Of a DNA stretch of 64,000 nt, positions 53,793 through 61,247 are shown piece by piece. Location: contig NZ_LMKN01000001.1 in the NCBI RefSeq assembly GCF_001421535.1, positions 806,001 to 870,000 on the forward strand, in the 5' to 3' direction. Below the pieces are notes generated by a model, which ran no database searches, was not told the DNA's origin, and saw only the letters and a list, made by a program, of their open reading frames with translations. Position numbers and translations under genes: made by a program. The DNA comes from Sphingomonas sp. Leaf20 (lineage in GTDB: Bacteria > Pseudomonadota > Alphaproteobacteria > Sphingomonadales > Sphingomonadaceae). Position 1 is the stretch's first letter. Each line of letters starts with the position of its first letter.

Positions 53793-54549
53793 AGCCCTTG
53801 TGCGCATCGGCCTCCGCCTCCGACTTGCGGACCGCGATCAGGAAGATCAGGATACCCAGACCCGCCTTGGCGACGATATCCGCGATCGTGTAGCCGATCT
53901 GGATCGTCGTGGTGACGGTGCCGCCGGTCAGCCCGGCATAGGGCGCCATGTACACGATCGGGTAGAACCCCCATGACGCGAAGGTCAGCAGCCGGGCCTT
54001 GCGCACGAGCCCTTGCGCGGCGACGGGCTGGTCGGCGATCGACTTGCCCAGCCCGCTGAACAGCTCCCACACGATATACACGAACGGGATCGACGACAGC
54101 GTGCCCCACAGGACGCGCGTCGGGATATCCGCCGAGATCTCGCCCGGATAGCCCAGCACGATCATCAGCGCGGCGGCCGACCCCAGCCGCACCGCCTTCG
54201 AGCTGGTCTCCTCGCGCGACAGCCGCATCACCAGCACCAGTTCGATCAGCAGCAGCGGCACGGTCAGCAGCCAGTCGACATAGCGATACGCATCGTTGAA
54301 CGCGAACGGCGTCGCGGTGACGACGCCGTTGCCGAAACTGTACGCGGCGATCCAGCTCTCGAAGATGCGATAATAATGATAGGCGGCGATTCCGGTGACG
54401 AGGCCCGAGATGGTCAGCGCGGTCCGATACGCCGGCGCGACCTGCGACCGGCTCAGCCACAGAAACGCCGTTGCCGCCGCCATCGTCGCGAAGGTGAAGG
54501 AAAACGCGTTGTAGATCAGCGAATATTGAAAGGGTGTCACGATATCCAT
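53782..54549 (-). CDS. Proton-pumping type-1 rhodopsin (xanthorhodopsin/proteorhodopsin type)
   Basis: Encodes 255 residues; the ATG at 54549 is preferred because GGAGG lies six bases upstream, over a GTG at 54579. Seven membrane helices are expected. Helix C has Arg89, Asp92, Thr96 and Glu103, the DTE pattern of outward proton pumps (Asp97, Thr101 and Glu108 in green proteorhodopsin). Leu100 at the tuning position predicts green absorption. His58 matches the His75 that pairs with the acceptor. Asp224 and the Schiff-base Lys228 are in helix G. The stretch FNDAYRYVDWLLTVP and VLGYPGEIS resemble xanthorhodopsin. Gly149 (LWGTLSSIPF) may be the opening for a carotenoid antenna. It is co-transcribed with blh. 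Confidence 0.95.
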   Translation of the reverse strand: MDIVTPFQYSLIYNAFSFTFATMAAATAFLWLSRSQVAPAYRTALTISGLVTGIAAYHYYRIFESWIAAYSFGNGVVTATPFAFNDAYRYVDWLLTVPLLLIELVLVMRLSREETSSKAVRLGSAAALMIVLGYPGEISADIPTRVLWGTLSSIPFVYIVWELFSGLGKSIADQPVAAQGLVRKARLLTFASWGFYPIVYMAPYAGLTGGTVTTTIQIGYTIADIVAKAGLGILIFLIAVRKSEAEADAHKGYAV

Positions 54550-54765
54550 TGGAGCCTCCGTCGCATTGATCCGCGGCACGAGTGCGCCGGGCAGCCTGAC
54601 GCGGGATGTCGCCCAACGATCATGAGGCGCCCTCCATCCCCCGGTACAGCGTCACACCGCGCTGGATGGGAGCGGGTTCTCCCAGCCGCAGATCGCATGG
54701 CCCAGGGGCCACGACACCGCCGTTGTGACGACCAGCCTTGCGTAGAAGGCACCGGGATCGCGGGC

Positions 54766-54787
54766 GATACGGACTTTGTGCCGTATC
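54766..54787. promoter_or_regulatory. Inverted repeat between LOV-HTH and rhodopsin genes
   Basis: GATACGG and CCGTATC form a perfect 7-bp inverted repeat with an 8-base spacer, extendable to GGG/CCCC with one bulge. It lies 14 bases after the LOV-HTH stop within the 251-base rhodopsin upstream region (54550-54800). It could be a transcript end for the LOV gene, since no U-tract follows, or an operator for rhodopsin. The rest of that region has no gene. Confidence 0.45.
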
Positions 54788-54800
54788 CCCGCGCGCGCGC

Positions 54801-55424
54801 CTAAAGCCCCGCCTCGACCGCGAGCCGGATGAGGTCCGCCGTCGTGTGCAATCCGAGCCGGTTCATCAGGATCGCGCGGTGCATCTTGACGGTCTTTTCC
54901 GCCAGATCGAGCTCCGCCGCGATCTGCTTGTTGAGCAGGCCGTTCGCGACGAGCTGGAGCACCTGGCCCTGTCGCGGCGACAGCGCCTTGACCATTTCCG
55001 CCGCTCGGATGCGCCGCATGCTCGACGACGTCGCCGCTTCGGGCGCAATCTCGAGTTGCACGCCGAGGAAATACAGCAGCGCGTCATGCGTGTCATAGAT
55101 CGGTGCGACCATGACGGCGTTGCGGAACGGCTCGCCACTGCGCTTGTAGTTCAGGATCTCGACGAGGACCGGACGATGCTCGCGCACGCCGCGCCGGATT
55201 TCTTCGGTCAGCCACGGCTCGGTCGCCGGACCCGAGAGGAACCGGCAGTTGCGCCCGACCACATGCTCCGCCGGATAGCCGGTCAGGTCGCAGAAGGCGG
55301 TATTGCAGGCGATGATCGGGTTGTCCGGCAACCGCGGATCGCTGATGACACAGGAAATCGGACTATCGGCGACCAGACGGAAATGACGATCCTGTTCGGG
55401 AAAGACTTCGGCCTGTTCTGCCAT
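54801..55424 (-). CDS. Blue-light LOV-HTH transcription factor, EL222-like
   Basis: Encodes 207 residues from the ATG at 55424, which has GGGGAGG upstream; a further ATG at 55454 has none. The LOV domain (about 15-125) shows [10 protein letters not shown] with photoactive Cys60, the FMN-contacting Asn92 and Asn102 ([13 protein letters not shown]) and Gln123 (LGVQLEI). A linker helix (J-alpha, about 130-147) joins a LuxR-type helix-turn-helix (148-205: [34 protein letters not shown]). Lengthy stretches such as [19 protein letters not shown] follow EL222 closely. Blue light should form a Cys-FMN adduct, release the HTH and allow DNA binding. It is upstream of, and in line with, rhodopsin and blh. 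Confidence 0.95.
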   Translation of the reverse strand: MAEQAEVFPEQDRHFRLVADSPISCVISDPRLPDNPIIACNTAFCDLTGYPAEHVVGRNCRFLSGPATEPWLTEEIRRGVREHRPVLVEILNYKRSGEPFRNAVMVAPIYDTHDALLYFLGVQLEIAPEAATSSSMRRIRAAEMVKALSPRQGQVLQLVANGLLNKQIAAELDLAEKTVKMHRAILMNRLGLHTTADLIRLAVEAGL

Positions 55425-55865
55425 ATCACCCGCCTCCCCGATTCCCGTCGCCATGCATACCGGCGTTGGAAGATCGTGGCACTCGAATTATTGCGGCGCC
55501 AAGGACAGTTTTCGGACCACCATGAATATTACCATCTTTACATTCGTGCAGCGGCGAGAATGCTCCATGCCCGGGTGTAGTCGGCATTCCCCGATGACCG
55601 GCAGCCAGATAGACTGCCGCAACACAGGTTGTAGGATGTGAATTGATATAAATCAGGTCAAATCTGCTGCAGCCCTTCCCGCCGACCTTGTGCCCGACGG
55701 ACGCGACGACGATGCCCGGGCCATCATCGCGATCCAATACAGGCGCCGGGATGCAGTCCACGACACGCGCCGCGCACTGCCATCCGACGCGCCGTCCGCT
55801 GCCGGCGCGCACGCCGAAACACCCGGTCGTTCCGAACCTTTGTCGCCAGCGGCCGTTGACGGACG
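55425..55865. other. 441-base control region upstream of the light cluster
   Basis: No gene is seen between the LOV-HTH start and the divergent metallophosphoesterase start. The part nearest the LOV gene is AT-rich (55480-55660), so it probably holds the LOV promoter. It includes AATAAT on the minus strand and the FNR/CRP-like box described below. Short open frames lack ribosome sites. Confidence 0.5.
55643..55656. promoter_or_regulatory. FNR/CRP-family box
   Basis: TTGAT-N4-ATCAG matches the FNR/FixK/Anr consensus TTGAT-N4-ATCAA at nine of ten positions. It is 219 bases upstream of the LOV-HTH start and 210 bases upstream of the metallophosphoesterase start. Control by oxygen or a FixK-type protein is inference. 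Confidence 0.45.
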
Positions 55866-56384
55866 ATGGCAGAACCGTCGGAGCAGCAGGCGCAGGTGCA
55901 CGTATTCTTCACCGCCGACACGCATTTCGGCGACCACCGCACGATCAACATTTCGCGCCGGCCGTTCGCGACCGTGGCCGAGATGGACGAGGCGCTCGTC
56001 GCACGCTGGAACGCCGCGATCGGCCCGGATGACGTGGTCTGGCATCTGGGCGACGTTGCGCGCCGACCGGCGGACGTCGCCGGGCTGCTCGCACGGCTCA
56101 ACGGCACCAAGCACCTGCTCCGCGGCAACAACGATCCCGACGCGACGCTCGCGGCACCCGGATGGGCGAGCGTCGCCGATTATGCCGAGATCGAGCTGGA
56201 CGGCCGGCGGCTCATCCTGTGCCATTACCCGTTCCGAAGCTGGAACGGGCAGCACCGCGGCGCGATCAACCTGCACGGCCACAGCCATGGGCGGCTGAAA
56301 CCGATGACGCGGCAGTTCGACGTCGGCGTCGATGCGAACGGCTATGCGCCGATCCTGCTCGACCAGCTGCTCGCCCCCCGCTGA
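55866..56384 (+). CDS. Metallophosphoesterase (calcineurin-like), small cytoplasmic type
   Basis: Encodes 172 residues with no signal peptide. The five phosphoesterase blocks are present: TADTHFGDH (Asp18, His20), HLGDVA (Asp63), LRGNNDPD (Asn89), ILCHYPF (His120) and NLHGHSHG (His137, His139, His141). This short form is usually encoded in plasmid or chromosome as an uncharacterised phosphoesterase; substrates are unknown. The ribosome site is weak (GACGGACG). It is divergent from the light cluster and convergent with the beta-propeller gene. Confidence 0.88.
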   Translation: MAEPSEQQAQVHVFFTADTHFGDHRTINISRRPFATVAEMDEALVARWNAAIGPDDVVWHLGDVARRPADVAGLLARLNGTKHLLRGNNDPDATLAAPGWASVADYAEIELDGRRLILCHYPFRSWNGQHRGAINLHGHSHGRLKPMTRQFDVGVDANGYAPILLDQLLAPR

Positions 56385-56428
56385 TCGCGCGCCGTCACGA
56401 TGCCGGCGTCCCGCGCAGACCGCGCCGG

Positions 56429-57457
56429 CTAGACGACGATCGCGGCGTCGGGCGCCGGTCCCGTGGCGAACGCCCCTGCGATCGCCCATGTGCGCAGATC
56501 GACGCGCACGACCCTGTCGTTTTCCAGCGAGGCGTAGAGCATGTCGCCCGCAAGGTTCAGCCCTGGCGCCCCCGCCTCGAGGGCAAGCCGGTCCGTCTCG
56601 GCGAGCGTGACCGGATCGAGCCGCGACAGGCTCTTGTCCGCCACGTTCGACACGATCAGCCGGCCATCCGCCTGCGTCACGATACGGACCGCCTCGCCGC
56701 GCATCGGCCGCCGCGCGCGCGTCTGGAGCGTGTCGGCATCGAGCGCGTGGATGATCCCGCCGGGGCGATCGATGACGTAGAGCGTCCGCTCGTCCGCGCT
56801 CAGCGTCATCGCCTCGGGCGCGGTGCCGATCCGTTTGCGCACCGGCGCGACGCCCATGTCCTCGGGATCGACCATGATGACCGCGCCGCTCAGCGTGTCG
56901 GCGACATAGCAGCGCGTGCCGTCGCGCCGGATGACGAGGTAATGGCTGCGCGCGCCGCCCACCGGGATCAGCCGCGACGGCGCATCGTCCCGCACGGGAT
57001 CGTCGAAGCGCGCGAGCATGCTGTCGGTCTCCGACAGGACGTAGAGCCGCCCCCGCGCGTCGATCCGGACCGCGTGCAGGCGACCGAAGGGCGACAGGTC
57101 GATCGTCCGCACGAGCGCACGCCGGTGTAGGTCGATGACCCAGACCTTGCTCCCGCCCGCGCCGGGCGCCTTCCAGCTCTCGACCCCGTAATGGCCGACA
57201 TAGGCAAAGCGCCGTGCCGCGTCCGCCGCGATCTCGTGCGGCTGCGTGCCCAGCGACAGCGCGCCGACCCGCCGGCCGTCGGGCAGCGCGTAAAAGGCGA
57301 TACGCCCCGCGGTCTTCTCGATCAGCGCCAGCACGTCTCCGCGCGGTCCGCTCGGTTGCGCCGCCGCCTGCCCCACCGCGCGCGCGCCGAGTGCAAGCGT
57401 CGCGACCGCACTCCCGGCGAGCAGCCACAGTCCCTGCCGTCGATCGATACTGGACAT
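56429..57457 (-). CDS. Exported YncE-like beta-propeller protein
   Basis: Encodes 342 residues. The ATG at 57457 has AAGGA upstream; an ATG at 57475 lacks a site. The N-terminus (SSIDRRQGLWLLAGSAVATLALGARA) is a twin-arginine-like or Sec signal. Seven or so propeller blades are seen as recurring strands such as RRFAYVGHYGVE, RLYVLSETDSM, TRCYVADTLSGAV, RTLYVIDRPGGI and RLIVSNVADKS. YncE-type proteins are periplasmic and lack a known enzymatic activity; they may bind DNA or quinone compounds. It is divergent from the SDR gene 160 bases away. Confidence 0.8.
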   Translation of the reverse strand: MSSIDRRQGLWLLAGSAVATLALGARAVGQAAAQPSGPRGDVLALIEKTAGRIAFYALPDGRRVGALSLGTQPHEIAADAARRFAYVGHYGVESWKAPGAGGSKVWVIDLHRRALVRTIDLSPFGRLHAVRIDARGRLYVLSETDSMLARFDDPVRDDAPSRLIPVGGARSHYLVIRRDGTRCYVADTLSGAVIMVDPEDMGVAPVRKRIGTAPEAMTLSADERTLYVIDRPGGIIHALDADTLQTRARRPMRGEAVRIVTQADGRLIVSNVADKSLSRLDPVTLAETDRLALEAGAPGLNLAGDMLYASLENDRVVRVDLRTWAIAGAFATGPAPDAAIVV

Positions 57458-57616
57458 GATGTCTTCCTTCACCATCTCAAGCGATGAACGCCGGGGCGGT
57501 TCCGGAAACGACCGCGCGTGCAGCCAGCGGTCGATGGCAAGCGCGCCGCGCGGCTTTCCGCCTCCCCGTTCGTTCGCACGACACCGCGCCCGCGCACAGC
57601 AACAGGACCACGCCCC

Positions 57617-58396
57617 ATGCAGATCGATCTCACCGGCAAACGCGCCATCGTCACCGGCTCCACCGAAGGCATCGGGTTCGCGATCGCCCAGGGGCTCGCC
57701 GCCGCGGGCGCGACCGTGGTCGTCAACGGCCGCACGCAGGCGAAGGTCGATGCCGCGGTCGCGCGGATCGGCGGCACCTCGCGTGGCGTCGTCGCCGATC
57801 TCGGCGATGCGGCGGGTCACGATGCGTTGCTTGCGGCCGAACCCAGGGCCGACATCGTCGTCAGCAATCTTGGCATCTTCGAGCCCGCGGACTTCTTCGA
57901 AACCGACGACGCGACGTGGGACCGCCACTGGCAGATCAACGTCATGGCGGGCGTCCGCCTCGCGCGCAGCTATCTGCCCGGCATGGAAAAGGCAGGCTGG
58001 GGCCGGTTCGTGCTGCTCGCGTCCGAGTCTGGGTTCAACATCCCGGTCGAGATGATCCATTACGGCGTCAGCAAGACCGCCGACGTCGCGCTCGCGCGCG
58101 GCCTCGCCAAGCGGATGGCGGGCACCGGGGTGACCGTGAACTCGGTGCTGCCCGGTCCGACGCTGTCCGAAGGCGTCGCGGCGATGCTCGAGGACGAGCG
58201 CGCGAAGGGCGATCGCGCGATCGAGGACGTCGCCGCCGACTTCGTCACGGCGCATCGCTCGGGCTCGCTCATCCGCCGCGCCGCGACCGTCGAGGAAGTG
58301 GCCAACATGGTCGTCTATCTCGCCTCGCCGCTTGCGTCGGCGACCACCGGCGCGGCGCTGCGCGTCGATGGCGGCATCATCGACACGCTGATGTAA
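57617..58396 (+). CDS. Short-chain dehydrogenase/reductase
   Basis: Encodes 259 residues from the ATG at 57617 (AGGA 12 bases upstream). The classical SDR layout is intact: TGSTEGIG (13-20) for NAD(P) binding, SNLG (83-86) in the NNAG position, Asn108, the catalytic serine region LLASESG (136-138), Tyr149 and Lys153 in YGVSK, and the C-terminal GGIIDTLM. It should oxidise or reduce a hydroxyl/keto group on an unknown small substrate. It is followed 38 bases later by a small unknown gene on the same strand. Confidence 0.92.
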   Translation: MQIDLTGKRAIVTGSTEGIGFAIAQGLAAAGATVVVNGRTQAKVDAAVARIGGTSRGVVADLGDAAGHDALLAAEPRADIVVSNLGIFEPADFFETDDATWDRHWQINVMAGVRLARSYLPGMEKAGWGRFVLLASESGFNIPVEMIHYGVSKTADVALARGLAKRMAGTGVTVNSVLPGPTLSEGVAAMLEDERAKGDRAIEDVAADFVTAHRSGSLIRRAATVEEVANMVVYLASPLASATTGAALRVDGGIIDTLM

Positions 58397-58434
58397 GGCA
58401 CTGGGATGTAAGCGCGGGATGTAGGGACAGGACC

Positions 58435-58713
58435 ATGAGCGCGGACGACATGAAAGCCTTCATCGCCGCGCTGGACCGGCTCCCGACCGGATATGGCGAG
58501 GGATCGTATCGCGGCGTCCGCTGGGGCGCGACGCTGTCGGTCTCGGCCGATGCCAAACGCCGCTGGCTCTGGGGCGAGGCGTTGGACGGCAGCTTCACGG
58601 TCAGTTTCAACCTCTACATGCTCGCCGCCGGTCCCGCGCTGCGACCGTGCGAGATGCCCGCCGCGGACGTGATCGCGTTCGTCCTCGGCTACGTCCCCGA
58701 CGCCGCCGCCTGA
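58435..58713 (+). CDS. Hypothetical small protein after the SDR gene
   Basis: Encodes 92 residues from an ATG with AGGGACAGG upstream. I do not recognise a domain with certainty. The sequence RLPTGYGEGSYRGVRWGATLS, RRWLWGEALDGSFTVSFNLY and LRPCEMPAADVIAFVLGY resembles short actinobacterial and proteobacterial proteins sometimes mislabelled as peptide methionine sulfoxide reductases. It is soluble and lacks a signal peptide. Its last 25 bases overlap the end of the convergent GH92 gene. GGATGTA repeats lie just before its start. Confidence 0.6.
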   Translation: MSADDMKAFIAALDRLPTGYGEGSYRGVRWGATLSVSADAKRRWLWGEALDGSFTVSFNLYMLAAGPALRPCEMPAADVIAFVLGYVPDAAA

Positions 58714-61088
58714 CCCTTCACCGTGCTGTCCATAGCGGCGGCCGAGACGGTCGCACGCGTCGCCGATGGCGGCGCGTCGGCGGCAGCACTCCCCCACGCG
58801 GTGTTGGGCTTCGGTCCCATCACCAGCGCCAGCGTCGCCCCGTCGCGGATGTCCGCGTGGCTGAACCACGGCTTCGTCCACGGCCGGCCGTTGAGCGTCG
58901 CGGACTGGATATACATGTTGGCCGCCGAAGTGTCGCGCGCGACGATCTCGAGGATTCTCCCGTTCCCCATCGTCAGCCGCACCCGGTCGAAGATCGGGCT
59001 GCCGATGATGTACGCCGGCGTCGAGGGATCGACCGGATAGAATCCCATCGCGCTCAGCGCGTACCAGGACGAGGTCGATCCCTGGTCGTCCATGCCGGGA
59101 TAGCCATAGCCCGCGGCATCGCTGCCATAGAGGTCCGCGAGCACGCGACGGACGAGCGCCTGCGTCTTCCACGGCTGCCCGCTCCAGGCATAGAGATACG
59201 GCGCATGCTGGTCGGGCTGGTTGCCCTGGACATATTGGCCGATCAGCCCGGTACAGTCGCGGCAGATGCCCTTTGGCGCATAGGGCGTGGTGAAGAACGC
59301 ATCGAGCTTCGCGTTGAACGCCGCGCGTCCGCCAAGCGCGCCGATGAGTCCGTTCACGTCGTGCGGCACCAGCCACAGGTTCGACCAGCCCGACGCCTCC
59401 TTGCTCGCGAAATTATAATAGGGCTCGCCCGGGTCGAACGGCGCGATCCAGTTTCCATCCGCGGTGCGCCCGCGCATGAACCCGATCGACGGGTCGAACA
59501 CGTTGCGCCAGTTCGCCCCCCGCTTTGCAAAGAACGCCGCATCGTCGGTCTTGCCGAGCCGGCGCGCCAGTTGCGCGAGTGCGTGGTCGTCCCAGGCATA
59601 TTCGAGCGTCTTGTCCATCCCCGCCTTGCCACCCGCATAAGGCGGGCTGGGATTGCCCGCGGGCACGATGTCGGAGATCCAGCCCTTGCTTGCATATTCC
59701 GCGAGATAGCCGCGCGGGCCCTTCACGTCCGTCGCGTTCTTGCGCAGATAGGCGTAGGCGTCGGCATAATCGAAGCGGATGCCGCGCTCCATCGCGCCCA
59801 GATACATCAGCACCGCATGATCGCCGTGGAACGAGGTGTTCATATACCCCCGCTCGCGCGCGGTCTCAAGCTCGGAGCGCATCGTCGCCGCGACCAGGTC
59901 GGGCGCGACGAGTTCCAGCAGCGTCAGCTGGTTGCGCGCGGTATCCCAGTACGGCACCGGGCTGTAGCGGTCATACGCCATCACCGACGACCCCCCGTCT
60001 TGCCGCATCAGCCGTTCCCCCTTGCGCGCGATCAGCCGCGGGCTGGCGAAGGACTGGAACAGCGTCGAATAGAAGAGCTGGCGCTGGCGCGGCGTGCCGC
60101 CGGTCACCTTTACCGTGTCGAGCAGCTGCGCCCAGGCGGCGCGCGCGGCCCCGCGGACGCCGGCGAAATCCCAGCCCGGCTGTTCGGACCGCAGCCGGGC
60201 CTCCGCCTCGGCATAGCTGTGGCCGTGCGCCACCTTGACGAGCACCGTCTCGCCGCGCTGCGCCGCGAAATCGAGATAGCCGCCGGCATAGCTGCCCGCG
60301 ACGCTGCGGCGTTTCGCCTCGACGTCCTTGTCGCCGATCCCCCACGCCGCGCCGTCGCCGGGCGCCTTGCGGAAGGTACCGAAACCGCTGAACGGCGTCG
60401 AGAATTCGGCAACGAAATAGGGGCCGTCGGCGGTCTCCCGATCGGCCTGCGGTGCCGACAGACCGCGGATCACGCGGTCGCCGACCACCTCGATCGTACC
60501 GCCCGCACGCGGCAGGTTGACCAGCACCGCGGCACGATCGGTCTTGGGAAAGGCGAACTTCATGAGCCCGCTCAGGCGCGTCGCGGTCAGCTCCACCACG
60601 GTCCCGCCGTCCAGCGCGACCGAATAATAACCGGGCGCCGCCGTCTCGCGCGTCTTGTCGTAATGGACCTGCGTATAGGCCGGCGGGACCGTCCAGTCGC
60701 CGACCACGGGCATGAAGAGGGGCTTGGCACGCCCGCCATAGGTCGGCCCGCCGCCCGCGGTGAAGCCGATCATCGTCGCGTTCGGATAATGATAGGGCGT
60801 CGGGACGCCGAAGGGATAGTTCAGCTCGATGTTGACGTTGACCGGCGCGACTTCGACGCCGCTGTGCGGTACGCGCGCACCGGGCGACGTCTGCCCCGAA
60901 TAGGCGGGCTCGCCCGGCGGCGGCGCATTGCCGAGCAGATCGGCGCGGTCGAGCGGCGCGGTTCCGACCAGCGGGCTGGCTTCATCGACGGGTTCGCGGA
61001 TGCCCCGGCCGGACTGCGCGCCCGCGGCCACCGCGATCAGCGCGCCGCCGACCAGGAGGAGAACTCGGCAGGGACCGGAACGGATCAT
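58689..61088 (-). CDS. GH92 family glycosidase, second copy, exported
   Basis: Encodes 799 residues with a signal peptide (MIRSGPCRVLLLVGGALIAVAAGA). It is only distantly similar to the GH92 at 4685. GH92 landmarks are YPFGVPTPYHYPNATMIGFT, SPVPYWDTARNQLTLLEL, TSFHGDHAVLMYLG and the catalytic-region motif GYPGMDDQGSTSSWYALSAMGFYPV, in which the usual Asn is Met. An uncommon Cys pair (GICRDCTG) is present. It should be an exo-alpha-mannosidase or related enzyme. A sugar-porter MFS gene lies upstream on the same strand, which fits import of the released sugar. The convergent gene overlap is 25 bases. Confidence 0.9.
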   Translation of the reverse strand: MIRSGPCRVLLLVGGALIAVAAGAQSGRGIREPVDEASPLVGTAPLDRADLLGNAPPPGEPAYSGQTSPGARVPHSGVEVAPVNVNIELNYPFGVPTPYHYPNATMIGFTAGGGPTYGGRAKPLFMPVVGDWTVPPAYTQVHYDKTRETAAPGYYSVALDGGTVVELTATRLSGLMKFAFPKTDRAAVLVNLPRAGGTIEVVGDRVIRGLSAPQADRETADGPYFVAEFSTPFSGFGTFRKAPGDGAAWGIGDKDVEAKRRSVAGSYAGGYLDFAAQRGETVLVKVAHGHSYAEAEARLRSEQPGWDFAGVRGAARAAWAQLLDTVKVTGGTPRQRQLFYSTLFQSFASPRLIARKGERLMRQDGGSSVMAYDRYSPVPYWDTARNQLTLLELVAPDLVAATMRSELETARERGYMNTSFHGDHAVLMYLGAMERGIRFDYADAYAYLRKNATDVKGPRGYLAEYASKGWISDIVPAGNPSPPYAGGKAGMDKTLEYAWDDHALAQLARRLGKTDDAAFFAKRGANWRNVFDPSIGFMRGRTADGNWIAPFDPGEPYYNFASKEASGWSNLWLVPHDVNGLIGALGGRAAFNAKLDAFFTTPYAPKGICRDCTGLIGQYVQGNQPDQHAPYLYAWSGQPWKTQALVRRVLADLYGSDAAGYGYPGMDDQGSTSSWYALSAMGFYPVDPSTPAYIIGSPIFDRVRLTMGNGRILEIVARDTSAANMYIQSATLNGRPWTKPWFSHADIRDGATLALVMGPKPNTAWGSAAADAPPSATRATVSAAAMDSTVKGQAAASGT

Positions 61089-61247
61089 GGCGCGCGCCTC
61101 TCGTGTTTCGAGGGCGATGCCCCTCTCCCGTCGCGGCGTGCCCCGTCTCGATCGCGGAGCATCGCAGCGACACGAGGATCAAATAAGAAAAGCAATTTGT
61201 CAAATATGAACCTTCACGCCGCGCCGCCCCCGGCTCCTGCCGCCGTC

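Noticed and set aside
55453..55641. 62-codon frame between the LOV gene and the metallophosphoesterase
   Set aside because: It has no ribosome binding site and its composition is atypical, so I treat it as non-coding control DNA.
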